Shown here: in pieces, positions 34,487 to 43,318 of the stretch
Numbering within the stretch: the stretch's first letter is position 1
Layout: the number at the start of each line of letters is the position of its first letter
NCBI GenBank assembly: GCA_049599735.1
Contig: JBMYOX010000002.1
Location: forward strand, 1 to 64,000
Reading direction: 5' to 3'
Source of the DNA: Pontibacterium sp049599735
GTDB lineage: Bacteria > Pseudomonadota > Gammaproteobacteria > Pseudomonadales > Balneatricaceae
Length of the DNA: 64,000 nucleotides
The notes under the pieces: model-generated
What the model was told of the DNA's origin: nothing
Seen by the model: the letters and a program-made list of their open reading frames with translations, nothing else
Database searches by the model: none
Program-made: the position numbers and the translations under genes

Positions 34487-34831
34487 ATGCAGACTAAAAA
34501 GTTGATCAAGCTGGTACGTAGTGTACTGGAAGATATGAAAGCAAAAGACATTACCCTGCTGGACGTAAGGGGACAGTCAACCGTCACGGACTATATGATG
34601 ATTGCCTGTGGTACTTCTTCCCGCCATGTGCTGTCCATTGCTCAGGATGTATCTGAAAAAGTTAAAAAAGAAGGCATACAACCCATGGGTGTAGAAGGGC
34701 GTCAGGTGGGAGACTGGGTACTGGTTGACCTGGGTGATCTGGTGGTGCATGTCATGATGCCGGATGCCCGCAGCTTCTATGATCTGGAACGCCTCTGGGG
34801 CACTGAAAACGCCAGGGCTGAGGTCGAATAA
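34487..34831 (+). CDS. rsfS: Ribosome silencing factor RsfS
   Basis: Binds ribosomal protein L14 on the 50S subunit and blocks subunit joining when nutrients are short (known for the RsfS/Iojap family). The 114-residue protein shows the family core DMKAKDITLLDVRGQSTVTDY, with GTSSRHVLSIA and GDWVLVDLGDLVVHVM. GAGAAC precedes the ATG. It lies between nadD and rlmH, the usual order. Confidence 0.95.
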   Translation: MQTKKLIKLVRSVLEDMKAKDITLLDVRGQSTVTDYMMIACGTSSRHVLSIAQDVSEKVKKEGIQPMGVEGRQVGDWVLVDLGDLVVHVMMPDARSFYDLERLWGTENARAEVE

Positions 34832-34835
34832 TCCG

Positions 34836-35303
34836 ATGAAAGTACGTCTGATCGCTGTAGGTGGAAAAATGCCCCGCTGGGTGACTGACGGCTATCAGGA
34901 ATATGCCAAACGATTACCTCAGGAGCTTCAGCTTGAACTGGTTGAGCTTTCCCTGGGGCACCGGGGTAAGAACAGTGATCCGGCGCGGGCCAAAAAAATG
35001 GAAGGTGACCAGATGCTGGCCGCGATCCCTAAAGGAGATCGGGTGATCGCGCTTGAGGTGGGGGGTAAAAACTGGTCTACGGAAGATCTGGCGCAGCAAC
35101 TTGAAAACTGGCGCATGGACGGGCGTAATCTGTCATTACTGGTCGGTGGTCCCGACGGGTTGGACAGTCGCTGTATCGCCCTGGCCGACAGAAAGTGGTC
35201 CTTATCCGCGCTGACGCTGCCACATCCGCTGGTGCGGGTGCTGCTGGCTGAACAGCTTTACCGTGCCTGGACAGTTATCCAGGGACACCCTTACCATAAA
35301 TAG
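34836..35303 (+). CDS. rlmH: 23S rRNA pseudouridine-1915 N3-methyltransferase RlmH
   Basis: A SPOUT-class methyltransferase that methylates pseudouridine 1915 in helix 69 of 23S rRNA using S-adenosylmethionine. The conserved core is ALEVGGKNWSTE, LLVGGPDGLD and the terminal LLAEQLYRAWTVIQGHPYHK. ATG 34836 gives 155 aa, the family length. The frame is open further upstream into rsfS, but that extension is not RlmH. The TAG stop shares a base with the GTG start of the next gene. Confidence 0.95.
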   Translation: MKVRLIAVGGKMPRWVTDGYQEYAKRLPQELQLELVELSLGHRGKNSDPARAKKMEGDQMLAAIPKGDRVIALEVGGKNWSTEDLAQQLENWRMDGRNLSLLVGGPDGLDSRCIALADRKWSLSALTLPHPLVRVLLAEQLYRAWTVIQGHPYHK

Positions 35304-37228
35304 TGTCGCTGATGAGTTCTGCCCGCTTTAAAAATCATGGTAATGAAAGTCGTACTTTCAAAATTCGGAGCCTGATCGCGTTTGTTATTGTGGTGATTGT
35401 GCTTTGTGGTTTGATTGCCCGTTTTTACTTTCTGCAGGTGGTGGAGCATGAACGTTATACGGCTTTGTCTGATAAAAACCGTATTCAGTTTCAGCCTGTG
35501 TCCCCGACGCGGGGGCTGATTTACGACCGCAACGGGGTATTGCTGGCTGATAATCAGCCAAGCTACAGTGTGACTTTACTGAAAGAGCGGGTGACGGATA
35601 TGGACGCCACGTTAACCCGCCTGCAAAGCCTCATCCCCATCACAGACAAGCAGGTTCGGCGATTTCGTAAACGCCTTAAACAACGTCGTCGCCCGTTTGA
35701 GTCAGTGCCGCTGCGATTTCGTCTGACGGAGGAAGAAATTGCCCGTATCTCGGTTAACTATCATCGTTTACCCGGTGTGCGTATCGAAGCAGATCTGATT
35801 CGTTATTACCCTTATGGCGCCTCCCTGGTGCATGCCCTGGGCTACGTTGGGCGCATTAACGAACGGGAATTAGCGCGTGCGGATGCAACAAACTATGCAG
35901 CCACACACTACATTGGCAAGCTGGGCATCGAAAAATATTACGAATCGACCCTGCATGGCCGTGTGGGTTTTCAGAAGGTGGAAACGAATGCGCGTGGCCG
36001 GATTATGCGTGTGGTGGAACGAACCGATCCAATCCCCGGTAAGGATCTGATTCTCAGTCTGGACCTTAAATTGCAGCAGGTGACTGAGAAGCTGCTGGAA
36101 GGCCGCCGGGCGGCCGTGGTGGCTATTGATCCCAATGACGGGGGCATTCTGGCGCTGGTTTCGACACCGGGCTATGACCCTAATCTTTTTGTCACCGGTA
36201 TCTCTAATAAGGATTACGGTGCCCTGAGGGAATCCAAAGACCTGCCGCTCTTTAATCGGGCTCTGCGTGGACGTTACCCGCCAGGCTCGACCGTTAAACC
36301 CATCATTGCTATGGCGGCCATCGATTCAGAGGCGGTTTCACCCGCTTTTCGGGTGAGTGATCCCGGCTGGTACACCCTGACCCAGGGAGGCCGGAAATAC
36401 CGTGACTGGAAAAGAAGCGGGCACGGCATGGTAGGGCTGAACCTTGCCCTGGCACAGTCCTGTGATACCTGGTTTTACACGGCAGGGCATAAAATGGGTG
36501 TCGACCCTATGGCAGATTATCTGGGGCGTTTTGGCTTTGGTACTGTAAACAGTCTGGATTTACCTGAAGCAACTCGCGGTATCCTGCCCTCCAGAGAGTG
36601 GAAGCGCAACAGCCGGAACTTACCCTGGTATCCCGGTGACTCCCTTAACCTGAGTATCGGTCAGGGTTTTTTGCTGGCGACACCGCTGCAACTGGCGACA
36701 GCAACGGCGGTTATTGCCAACCGGGGGCGCTGGGTACAGCCCCGTATGCTTAAAGGTGAATACCGGCCTGATTCAGAAGCCGGTTTTAAGGTTGCCCCGT
36801 TACCCTATGAATATGGCAAAACAAAGCCGGGGGATGTGCAGCTGAACCATCCTGAGTACTGGGACACGATTATCAAGGGCATGGAGTCCGTTGTGCATGG
36901 CAAACGGGGTACGGCGCGCCGTTCAGCAAAAGACGTTCAGTATCGGTTTGCCGGTAAAACAGGCACGGCTCAGGTGGTGGGTATTAAGCAGGATGAAGAA
37001 TATGATGCTGAAAAGCTGGAAGAGCGCTTCCGTGATCATGCATTGTTTATTGCCTTTGCCCCTATTGTTAAGCCGAAGATAGCGGTGGCGGTTATCGTGG
37101 AAAATGGTGGGGGTGGCTCAACAACAGCGGCACCTATTGCCCGCAAGGTGATGGATGCTTACCTGCTGGGCGACAGGGCTGTTCAGGATATAAATATTGA
37201 GAGCCTGATGGGTTATGAGCACGACTGA
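35303..37228 (+). CDS. mrdA: Penicillin-binding protein 2 (transpeptidase), MrdA
   Basis: The class B PBP of the elongasome, which cross-links peptidoglycan of the lateral wall with RodA. One N-terminal membrane helix (about 25-45) is followed by the dimerisation domain. The transpeptidase domain has SxxK at S329-K332 (GSTVKP), SCD near 390 and KTGTA near 551. The length is 641 aa. The start is GTG 35303, overlapping the rlmH stop, or ATG 35312. The 3' end overlaps rodA by 14 bases, suggesting coupled translation. Confidence 0.96.
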   Translation: MSLMSSARFKNHGNESRTFKIRSLIAFVIVVIVLCGLIARFYFLQVVEHERYTALSDKNRIQFQPVSPTRGLIYDRNGVLLADNQPSYSVTLLKERVTDMDATLTRLQSLIPITDKQVRRFRKRLKQRRRPFESVPLRFRLTEEEIARISVNYHRLPGVRIEADLIRYYPYGASLVHALGYVGRINERELARADATNYAATHYIGKLGIEKYYESTLHGRVGFQKVETNARGRIMRVVERTDPIPGKDLILSLDLKLQQVTEKLLEGRRAAVVAIDPNDGGILALVSTPGYDPNLFVTGISNKDYGALRESKDLPLFNRALRGRYPPGSTVKPIIAMAAIDSEAVSPAFRVSDPGWYTLTQGGRKYRDWKRSGHGMVGLNLALAQSCDTWFYTAGHKMGVDPMADYLGRFGFGTVNSLDLPEATRGILPSREWKRNSRNLPWYPGDSLNLSIGQGFLLATPLQLATATAVIANRGRWVQPRMLKGEYRPDSEAGFKVAPLPYEYGKTKPGDVQLNHPEYWDTIIKGMESVVHGKRGTARRSAKDVQYRFAGKTGTAQVVGIKQDEEYDAEKLEERFRDHALFIAFAPIVKPKIAVAVIVENGGGGSTTAAPIARKVMDAYLLGDRAVQDINIESLMGYEHD

Positions 37229-38357
37229 ATTCAGACGCCATATGCCTGAGGCCAGTGACTCACTGCGCCGACGCCGGGCATTGTGGAGTTATACTAACCT
37301 TGATCCCTTAATGTTGCTGTTGTTGCTGGCACTGGGTGGTTTTGGCCTGTTCGTGCTCTACAGCGCTTCCGGCCAGGATACGGCTTATGTTTACCGTCAG
37401 GCTGTCCGTATGGGAGCCGGTTTTGTTGTGATGGTGTTGTTGGCACAAGTGGCACCGCACCACTTCGGGCGCTGGGCACCCTGGCTCTATGGCCTGGGTG
37501 TGCTGCTGTTGCTGGCAGTGATACTGTTCGGCGTAGGGGCCAAAGGCGCACAGCGCTGGATTGCTTTGCCAGGCTTCCGGTTTCAGCCTTCTGAAATTAT
37601 GAAACTGGTTTTACCGTTGATGGTTGCACAGTACCTGGCCTGCAGACCATTACCGCCGGGCTTAAAACACAGTGTTGTATCTCTTGTTTTAATTGCGGTG
37701 CCAACCGTACTGATTATGAAACAGCCCGACCTGGGCACCTCTTTGCTGATTGCAGCCTCGGGTATTTTTGTTTTGTTGTTTTCCGGTATTAAGTGGCGTT
37801 ATGTGCTGGGTGCGCTGGGCGTAGCCGGTGCAGCTTTGCCCGGCCTCTGGGCGGTCATGAAAGATTACCAAAAACAACGGGTTATGACGTTTCTGGATCC
37901 TGAAAGTGATCCGCTGGGCTCCGGCTGGAATATTATTCAGTCAAAAACCGCCATAGGCTCCGGTGGAATGACGGGCAAAGGTTGGTTATCAGGGACTCAG
38001 TCTCAGCTGGATTTTCTGCCGGAATCTCATACGGATTTTATTATTGCGGTGATTGCTGAAGAGTTAGGTATGGTCGGGGTTGCCCTGCTACTGGTACTCT
38101 ATCTGGCAATCATCGCTCGTGGGCTCTGGATGGCTGCCAGCGTGCAGCATAGCTTTGGGCGTTTGGTAGCGGGAAGTGTTACGCTGACGTTTTTTGTTTA
38201 TGTGTTTGTTAATATCGGCATGGTCAGTGGTTTGCTGCCGGTTGTAGGGGTGCCTCTTCCGCTTGTCAGTTACGGAGGCACGTCTATAGTGACCCTGATG
38301 GCGGGTTTTGGTTTGTTAATGTCGGTACATAGTCATAAAGCAATGATGCTGCGTTGA
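37215..38357 (+). CDS. mrdB: Peptidoglycan glycosyltransferase RodA (MrdB)
   Basis: A SEDS-family polymerase that makes glycan strands from lipid II with PBP2. It has ten membrane segments and the conserved stretches LGTSLLIAASGIFVLLFSGI, SGWNIIQSKTAIGSGG and LPESHTDFIIAVIAEELG. The C-terminal LPLVSYGGTSIVTLM is the SEDS signature. The length of 380 aa is complete. It starts inside the last codons of mrdA and is followed 15 bases later by mltB. Confidence 0.96.
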   Translation: MSTTEFRRHMPEASDSLRRRRALWSYTNLDPLMLLLLLALGGFGLFVLYSASGQDTAYVYRQAVRMGAGFVVMVLLAQVAPHHFGRWAPWLYGLGVLLLLAVILFGVGAKGAQRWIALPGFRFQPSEIMKLVLPLMVAQYLACRPLPPGLKHSVVSLVLIAVPTVLIMKQPDLGTSLLIAASGIFVLLFSGIKWRYVLGALGVAGAALPGLWAVMKDYQKQRVMTFLDPESDPLGSGWNIIQSKTAIGSGGMTGKGWLSGTQSQLDFLPESHTDFIIAVIAEELGMVGVALLLVLYLAIIARGLWMAASVQHSFGRLVAGSVTLTFFVYVFVNIGMVSGLLPVVGVPLPLVSYGGTSIVTLMAGFGLLMSVHSHKAMMLR

Positions 38358-38372
38358 CGCAGAGAGGGCAGA

Positions 38373-39386
38373 ATGAAAAAAATAAGGCAACAGCTGGTTT
38401 CTACGTTTTTTGGTGCAACCCTTTTTTTGCAGGCGGGTTGTGCGTTTTCGGGCACACAGCCGCAGTCTTACGCCAAACATCCGGAAGCCCGGGCTTTTAT
38501 TCAGGAGATGTCTGCGGAAGGTTTTGAAGCAGCCTATCTGGAAAAGCTTCTGAGCCAGGCCAAACGACAAAATTCAATTCTGAAAGCGATTTCCCGCCCG
38601 GCAGAAAAGCGTCTGAACTGGGGGCAATACCGTAATATTTTTCTAAAGCAAAAACGTATCAGCCGGGGCGCAGAATTCTGGCAGCAGAATAAAACGGCGC
38701 TGGCCCGTGCTGAGAAGGAATACGGCGTGCCCGCCGAATTTATTGTCGCGATTATAGGTGTTGAAACCCACTACGGGCGTATTACCGGTAATTATCGGGT
38801 ACTGGATGCATTGGCAACACTGGGTTTTGACTACCCGAAACGGGCGCGTTTTTTCCGTGGTCAGTTAAAAGAATACCTGCGCCTGGTGCGTGAAGAACAA
38901 CTGGACCCGCTCAGCCTGAAAGGCTCTTATGCCGGCGCTATGGGTTATGGTCAATTTATTCCCTCCAGCTACCGGCATTATGCGGTGGATTTTGATGGTG
39001 ATGGTAAGCGAAATATCTGGACCAATACAACGGATGCCATCGGCAGTGTTGCCAATTACTTTGCAGAACATGGCTGGATTAAAGGTGGGCCTGTTATCAG
39101 TAACCTGACGATTGAGACGGTCGCGGATGATAAATGGGCGAATGCAGGACTTAAACCGAAGTTATCCCTGGCTGAATGGTCGGCGCGTGGTATTCAGGCT
39201 TCTCCGTCCCTTATGCCTGACCAGTTAGCGACTTTAATGCGGCTCGAAAATGCAGATCAGACCCGTTATCTGTTTGGTCTGCATAATTTTTATGTGATCA
39301 CACGCTATAATCATAGCCATCTGTACGCTATGGCGGTCTATGAACTCAGTCAGGCCGTAAAAAACGAATACGGGAAAGCTGAATAA
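38373..39386 (+). CDS. mltB: Membrane-bound lytic murein transglycosylase B
   Basis: Cleaves peptidoglycan between MurNAc and GlcNAc to give 1,6-anhydro ends. It is a lipoprotein: the N-terminal hydrophobic stretch ends in LQAGC, so the Cys near residue 23 is probably lipidated. The catalytic glutamate lies in GVETHYGRITGNYRV (about residue 131). YAGAMGYGQFIPSSYRHYAVDFDGDGKRN is the MltB core, including an EF-hand-like loop; it matches the SltB1/MltB group. The length is 337 aa. The stop and the rlpA start are adjacent within the operon. Confidence 0.95.
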   Translation: MKKIRQQLVSTFFGATLFLQAGCAFSGTQPQSYAKHPEARAFIQEMSAEGFEAAYLEKLLSQAKRQNSILKAISRPAEKRLNWGQYRNIFLKQKRISRGAEFWQQNKTALARAEKEYGVPAEFIVAIIGVETHYGRITGNYRVLDALATLGFDYPKRARFFRGQLKEYLRLVREEQLDPLSLKGSYAGAMGYGQFIPSSYRHYAVDFDGDGKRNIWTNTTDAIGSVANYFAEHGWIKGGPVISNLTIETVADDKWANAGLKPKLSLAEWSARGIQASPSLMPDQLATLMRLENADQTRYLFGLHNFYVITRYNHSHLYAMAVYELSQAVKNEYGKAE

Positions 39387-40198
39387 TGAAACAACTCGGC
39401 GCGCTACTTATAGTCGCTTTTCTGGCAGGCTGCTCCTCAAGTGGTGGCCGTTATGCGATAAGTCAGGACCGTGGTCCTGAACAGGCCGTTAATGTGGCGT
39501 CTGTTCAGGATGCCGTGCCGCGCGTTGAGAAAAAAAGCCGCGGCGGCAATAAAAGCCCTTACCGTGTACTGGGAAAAACCTATTATGTACTGGAAAGCGC
39601 CGCAGGTTATAAAGAACAAGGTGGGGCTTCCTGGTACGGGAAAAAATTTCATGGCCACACCACCTCCAACGGGGAGGTGTACGATATGTACGCGATGACT
39701 GCCGCCCATAAAAGCCTGCCTTTACCGGCTTATGTCAGGGTGACTAACCTGACGAATGACAGGCAGGTGATTGTCAGGGTAAATGATCGCGGGCCTTTTC
39801 ATCCGGGCCGGATTATTGATCTGTCTTATGCAGCGGCAGCTAAGTTGGATATGCTGAGAAGTGGTACGGCACGGGTTGAAGTCGAGGTATTAGATCCCCG
39901 TGCCTGGCAGAAAACCTCCTTGCTGAGTAGCAGTCAGGTCAGTAAGCCGGTTCGTGCTGTTTCAGGACGTTATCTTCAGGTGGGTGCTTACAGCAGCCGT
40001 ATTACCGCAGAGCGGGTTGTGGGTGCGATAAGAGCATTAACAGGTGAGCCTATGACCATACGCACCCATGACCGGGGTGATCGGGTACTTTACCGGGTGC
40101 ATGTAGGGCCTGTTGTCAGCGACGGACGTATACGTGAATTACTGGCTCAGCTGGAAGGGTCCGGTTATTCCGGCTCCCGGCTGGTGGACTTAAACTGA
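39386..40198 (+). CDS. rlpA: Septal ring lytic transglycosylase RlpA family lipoprotein
   Basis: An outer-membrane lipoprotein. The signal peptide ends in a lipobox, LAGCSSSGG (Cys near 16). A double-psi beta-barrel domain follows (about 78-165) with GGASWYGKKFHG, TSNGE and VRVNDRGPFHPGRIIDLS. The C-terminal SPOR domain (about 190-268, from GRYLQVGAYSS) binds denuded glycan at division sites. In Pseudomonas RlpA cleaves denuded glycans, and the key Glu/Asp positions are present here. The length is 270 aa. It follows mltB with a 1-base overlap. Confidence 0.94.
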   Translation: MKQLGALLIVAFLAGCSSSGGRYAISQDRGPEQAVNVASVQDAVPRVEKKSRGGNKSPYRVLGKTYYVLESAAGYKEQGGASWYGKKFHGHTTSNGEVYDMYAMTAAHKSLPLPAYVRVTNLTNDRQVIVRVNDRGPFHPGRIIDLSYAAAAKLDMLRSGTARVEVEVLDPRAWQKTSLLSSSQVSKPVRAVSGRYLQVGAYSSRITAERVVGAIRALTGEPMTIRTHDRGDRVLYRVHVGPVVSDGRIRELLAQLEGSGYSGSRLVDLN

Positions 40199-40274
40199 CG
40201 GGTTCAGTAAAGTCTTAACCTGTAAGCGTTGTATCTTCGGTAAACTTTTTAATCCAGCTTTTTATATTTAGGTA

Positions 40275-41432
40275 ATGATGTTTAAACTAACGATTAAGCC
40301 TCTGATGTTACTTGTGTTAAGCCTGTTCACCCTTAATCTTCAGGCTAACGCATTAATTCCCGCCGCGCCTCAGATTGCCGCCCGCTCTTATGTGGTAATG
40401 GATGCAGATACGGGCAGAATCATAGCCGCTAAGAACGAAGACAAACAATTTCCCCCCGCGAGCCTGACCAAGCTGATGACCAGTTATGTGCTGGCTTACG
40501 AGCTTGCCAAAGGCAATATTAGTAAGAGCGATCTGGTGCTGGTTAGTGAAAAAGCCTGGCGTACCCAGGGGTCCCGGATGTTTATTAAAGAAGGGACGCA
40601 GGTTCAGTTGTCTGATCTGATGAAAGGTATTGTCATTCAGTCGGGTAACGATGCTTCAGTTGCGGTTGCGGAACATATCGCCGGTAGTGAAACGGCTTTT
40701 GCTGATCTGATGAACCAGCATGCGGATTTGCTGGGAATGACAAACAGTAACTTTCTGAACGCAACAGGCCTGCCAAAAGCAGGGCATGCCTCGTCAGCGA
40801 TTGATATGGCGCAGTTAGGGCGTGCGATTATTCAGCAATATCCGGAACATTATGGCATTTATTCTGAAAAGTACTTCACCTATAACAATATCCGTCAGCC
40901 AAATCGCAACCGCTTGCTGTGGCGTGATAAAACGGTAGACGGGCTGAAAACAGGCCATACAGAGGAAGCCGGTTATTGCCTGGTGGCCTCAGCAAAGCGT
41001 GAGGGTATGCGCCTGATCTCGGTTGTAATGGGTGCCCGGAGTGAAGAATCCCGCGCCGTGGAAAGCCAGAAATTACTGTCTTATGGTTTTCGCTATTTCC
41101 GCACCCATAAGCTTTATGATGCCGGTGAAACCCTGAATAGCGCAACGGTCTGGTCGGGTGTGCGTGATCAGGTGTCTTTAGGGCTGGCAAATGAGCTGGC
41201 GGTGACTATCCCGCGTGGTCAGGTGGACCAGTTGCAGGCTGTGATGGATATTGATCGGGTGATTAAAGCCCCGGTTATCAAAGGCCAGGTGTACGGCAAA
41301 GTGAATATTCATCTGAACGGTGAGCAGGTGGAGGAAGTTCCGCTGGTTGCGCTGAACGATGTGGCTGAAGCCGGTTTACTGATACGTATCTGGCATAGCA
41401 TTATGCTGTTTTTTCTTAATCTTATCGGCTGA
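40275..41432 (+). CDS. dacA: D-alanyl-D-alanine carboxypeptidase (PBP5/6 type)
   Basis: Trims the terminal D-Ala from peptidoglycan pentapeptides in the periplasm. A signal peptide (about 1-26, ending near LQANA) precedes the catalytic domain with S63-x-x-K66 (ASLTKL), SGN at 123-125 and KTG at 225-227. A C-terminal PBP5-type domain ends in an amphipathic membrane anchor (IRIWHSIMLFFLNLIG). The length is 385 aa. Either of two ATGs (40275, 40278) may be used. A perfect hairpin follows at 41453-41480. Confidence 0.96.
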   Translation: MMFKLTIKPLMLLVLSLFTLNLQANALIPAAPQIAARSYVVMDADTGRIIAAKNEDKQFPPASLTKLMTSYVLAYELAKGNISKSDLVLVSEKAWRTQGSRMFIKEGTQVQLSDLMKGIVIQSGNDASVAVAEHIAGSETAFADLMNQHADLLGMTNSNFLNATGLPKAGHASSAIDMAQLGRAIIQQYPEHYGIYSEKYFTYNNIRQPNRNRLLWRDKTVDGLKTGHTEEAGYCLVASAKREGMRLISVVMGARSEESRAVESQKLLSYGFRYFRTHKLYDAGETLNSATVWSGVRDQVSLGLANELAVTIPRGQVDQLQAVMDIDRVIKAPVIKGQVYGKVNIHLNGEQVEEVPLVALNDVAEAGLLIRIWHSIMLFFLNLIG

Positions 41433-41452
41433 TTCTATGCCGTTTAGCAACC

Positions 41453-41480
41453 ATACCCATACCTGAGAAGGTATGGGTAT
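41453..41480 (+). terminator. Perfect 11-bp hairpin between dacA and dat
   Basis: ATACCCATACC (41453-41463) and GGTATGGGTAT (41470-41480) form a perfect stem with loop TGAGAA. The downstream bases are only moderately T-rich (TTGTGTTT), so termination may be partial. The stem ends 15 bases before the chosen ATG of dat and could also limit access to its ribosome site. Confidence 0.5.
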
Positions 41481-41495
41481 TTGTGTTTACAGACA

Positions 41496-42350
41496 ATGAA
41501 TATTGTATACCTTAACGGGGAATACCTGCCGGGAGACGAAGCCCGGATATCCGTATTTGATCGCGGTTTTTTGTTTGGTGACAGCGTTTACGAAGTCATT
41601 CCCTTTTATCAGGGCGTCGGTTTTCGGCTGGAGGAACACCTGGCACGCTTGCAGTACAGTCTGAGTGCATTACAGATCACTTCGGTGCCGGACTGGTTGC
41701 CACTGCTGAAAAAGCTGGTCAGCCTGAACGGCGGTGGAAACTTGTCCGTTTATCTGCAAATAACCCGGGGTAGTGCACCGACACGGCAGCATCGGTATTC
41801 TGCTGATATGAGCCCCACGGTCTTTGCCTGCTGCCAGCCTATACCGGATATTTATAAAGCGGGGCCTGATGCGATTAAACCGATTCGGGCGATAGTGACA
41901 GAGGACTTGCGCTGGCAGCGTTGTGATATTAAATCGACCTGTCTGTTACCTAATATTCTGGCGGTGCATCAGGCAGACGCTCAGCAGGCTGATGAAGCAC
42001 TGATGATCAGGGACGGGAAACTCACAGAAGGTGCATCCTGTAATTTGTTTGTGATCCGCCGCGGCGTGATTTATACCCCCAGGCATGGCGCTGAAATTCT
42101 CAGTGGTATTACCCGTGATCTGATACTAAAGCTGGCAGATGAGCAGGGTATTCCCTACCAGGAAGCGGATATCGACTATGCCATGCTGAAATCTGCCGAT
42201 GAGGTCTGGGTGTCCGGTTCCACCCGGGGGGTGGTGCCTGTGATTGCGGTAGACGGTGATGTTATCGGTAAGGGTGAGAAAGGCCCCCTGTGGGGTAAAA
42301 TGTTTAAACTGTTTTCGGTGTATCAGCAAACGCTGATGACGGCCAGGTAG
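41496..42350 (+). CDS. dat: D-amino-acid aminotransferase family protein (class IV PLP)
   Basis: A PLP-dependent branched-chain/D-amino-acid transaminase (fold type IV), probably interconverting D-Ala and D-Glu with keto acids. YLNGEYLPGDEARISVFDRGFLFGDSVYEV is the family N-terminus. The lysine lies in RCDIKSTCLLPN, and LTEGASCNLFVI with SGITRD completes the cofactor site. ATG 41496 fits the family start, with 285 aa; TTG 41481 would add 5 residues. The same gene lies between dacC and lipB in Pseudomonas. 4-amino-4-deoxychorismate lyase activity cannot be ruled out. Confidence 0.85.
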   Translation: MNIVYLNGEYLPGDEARISVFDRGFLFGDSVYEVIPFYQGVGFRLEEHLARLQYSLSALQITSVPDWLPLLKKLVSLNGGGNLSVYLQITRGSAPTRQHRYSADMSPTVFACCQPIPDIYKAGPDAIKPIRAIVTEDLRWQRCDIKSTCLLPNILAVHQADAQQADEALMIRDGKLTEGASCNLFVIRRGVIYTPRHGAEILSGITRDLILKLADEQGIPYQEADIDYAMLKSADEVWVSGSTRGVVPVIAVDGDVIGKGEKGPLWGKMFKLFSVYQQTLMTAR

Positions 42351-42356
42351 ATAGAA

Positions 42357-42632
42357 ATGATGAGTGAACAAGAAGCCCCTAAAATTGAATTTCCCTGTGA
42401 AAACTACCCGATAAAAGTTGTGGGCCGTGGCGGCGATGACTTTAAAGGTTTTGTGGTTGAGATGGTGCAGGTGCATGCCCCTGACCTGGATATTTCACAA
42501 GTGACGGTTCAGGACAGTCGTAAAGGTACGTTCCAGTCCGTGCGTTTTAGCATTACGGCAACGGGTGAAAGTCAGCTGCGTGCTTTACACAAAGCGTTGA
42601 TGGCAACCGGCCGTGTGACTATGGTTATTTGA
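42357..42632 (+). CDS. ybeD: YbeD family protein (DUF493)
   Basis: A 91-residue ferredoxin-like-fold protein of the UPF0250/YbeD family. The core IEFPCENYPIKVVGRG and the end LHKALMATGRVTMVI are family features. It is found beside lipB in many gammaproteobacteria, as here (18 bases upstream of lipB). No enzymatic activity is known; an allosteric or regulatory role has been suggested from its fold. ATG 42357 or 42360 may start it. Confidence 0.92.
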   Translation: MMSEQEAPKIEFPCENYPIKVVGRGGDDFKGFVVEMVQVHAPDLDISQVTVQDSRKGTFQSVRFSITATGESQLRALHKALMATGRVTMVI

Positions 42633-42650
42633 TGATTACGGGTTATAAGC

Positions 42651-43310
42651 ATGGCTGTTAATGATCAGGTACTTATCCGCAAGCTGGGCATAGAGCCTTA
42701 TTTACCCACCTGGGAAAAAATGCAGTCTTTCACCGACACGCGTGATGAAAGCACCCCGGATGAGATCTGGTTGCTGCAACATGAACCTGTTTTTACGCAG
42801 GGACAGGCAGGTAAAGCGGAGCACTTAATTGCCACGGGTGATATCCCTGTTGTGCAGGCAGACCGGGGTGGACAGGTGACTTATCATGGCCCTGGCCAGC
42901 TTATTGTCTACCTGCTGGTAAATCTGCGTCGCCGTAAGATGGGGGTGCGGGATATGGTGACGGTCATGGAGCAATCGCTGATTGATCTACTGGCTGAATA
43001 TGAGATTGAGGCTTATGCAAAGCCGGATGCACCGGGTGTTTATGCAGATAATGCCAAGATAGCGTCCCTGGGTTTGCGGGTACGGCGGGGCTGTTCGTTT
43101 CATGGTCTGGCGCTGAATCTGGATATGGATTTGGAGCCGTTTTTGCGTATCAACCCTTGTGGTTATGCGGGTATGCGCATGACACAGTTGAGCGAGTTGC
43201 TTGATAGCGCCAATGCCCCTGATATGGGGCAGGTTATGCAATCCTTAGTAAAACACCTGGTTAATAAAATCGGGTATACTCAGGTTTCTCTTACTGATGT
43301 TTTGGAATAA
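42651..43310 (+). CDS. lipB: Octanoyl-[acyl-carrier-protein]:protein octanoyltransferase LipB
   Basis: Moves octanoate from acyl carrier protein to lipoyl domains, the first step of endogenous lipoylation. DRGGQVTYHGPGQLIVYLL holds the substrate tunnel motif. AKIASLGLRVRRGCSFHGLALN contains the catalytic lysine, and RINPCGYAGMRMTQL contains the catalytic cysteine. The length is 219 aa. It lies directly before lipA (8 bases), so both steps are made together. Confidence 0.96.
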   Translation: MAVNDQVLIRKLGIEPYLPTWEKMQSFTDTRDESTPDEIWLLQHEPVFTQGQAGKAEHLIATGDIPVVQADRGGQVTYHGPGQLIVYLLVNLRRRKMGVRDMVTVMEQSLIDLLAEYEIEAYAKPDAPGVYADNAKIASLGLRVRRGCSFHGLALNLDMDLEPFLRINPCGYAGMRMTQLSELLDSANAPDMGQVMQSLVKHLVNKIGYTQVSLTDVLE

Positions 43311-43318
43311 ATTTTTAC

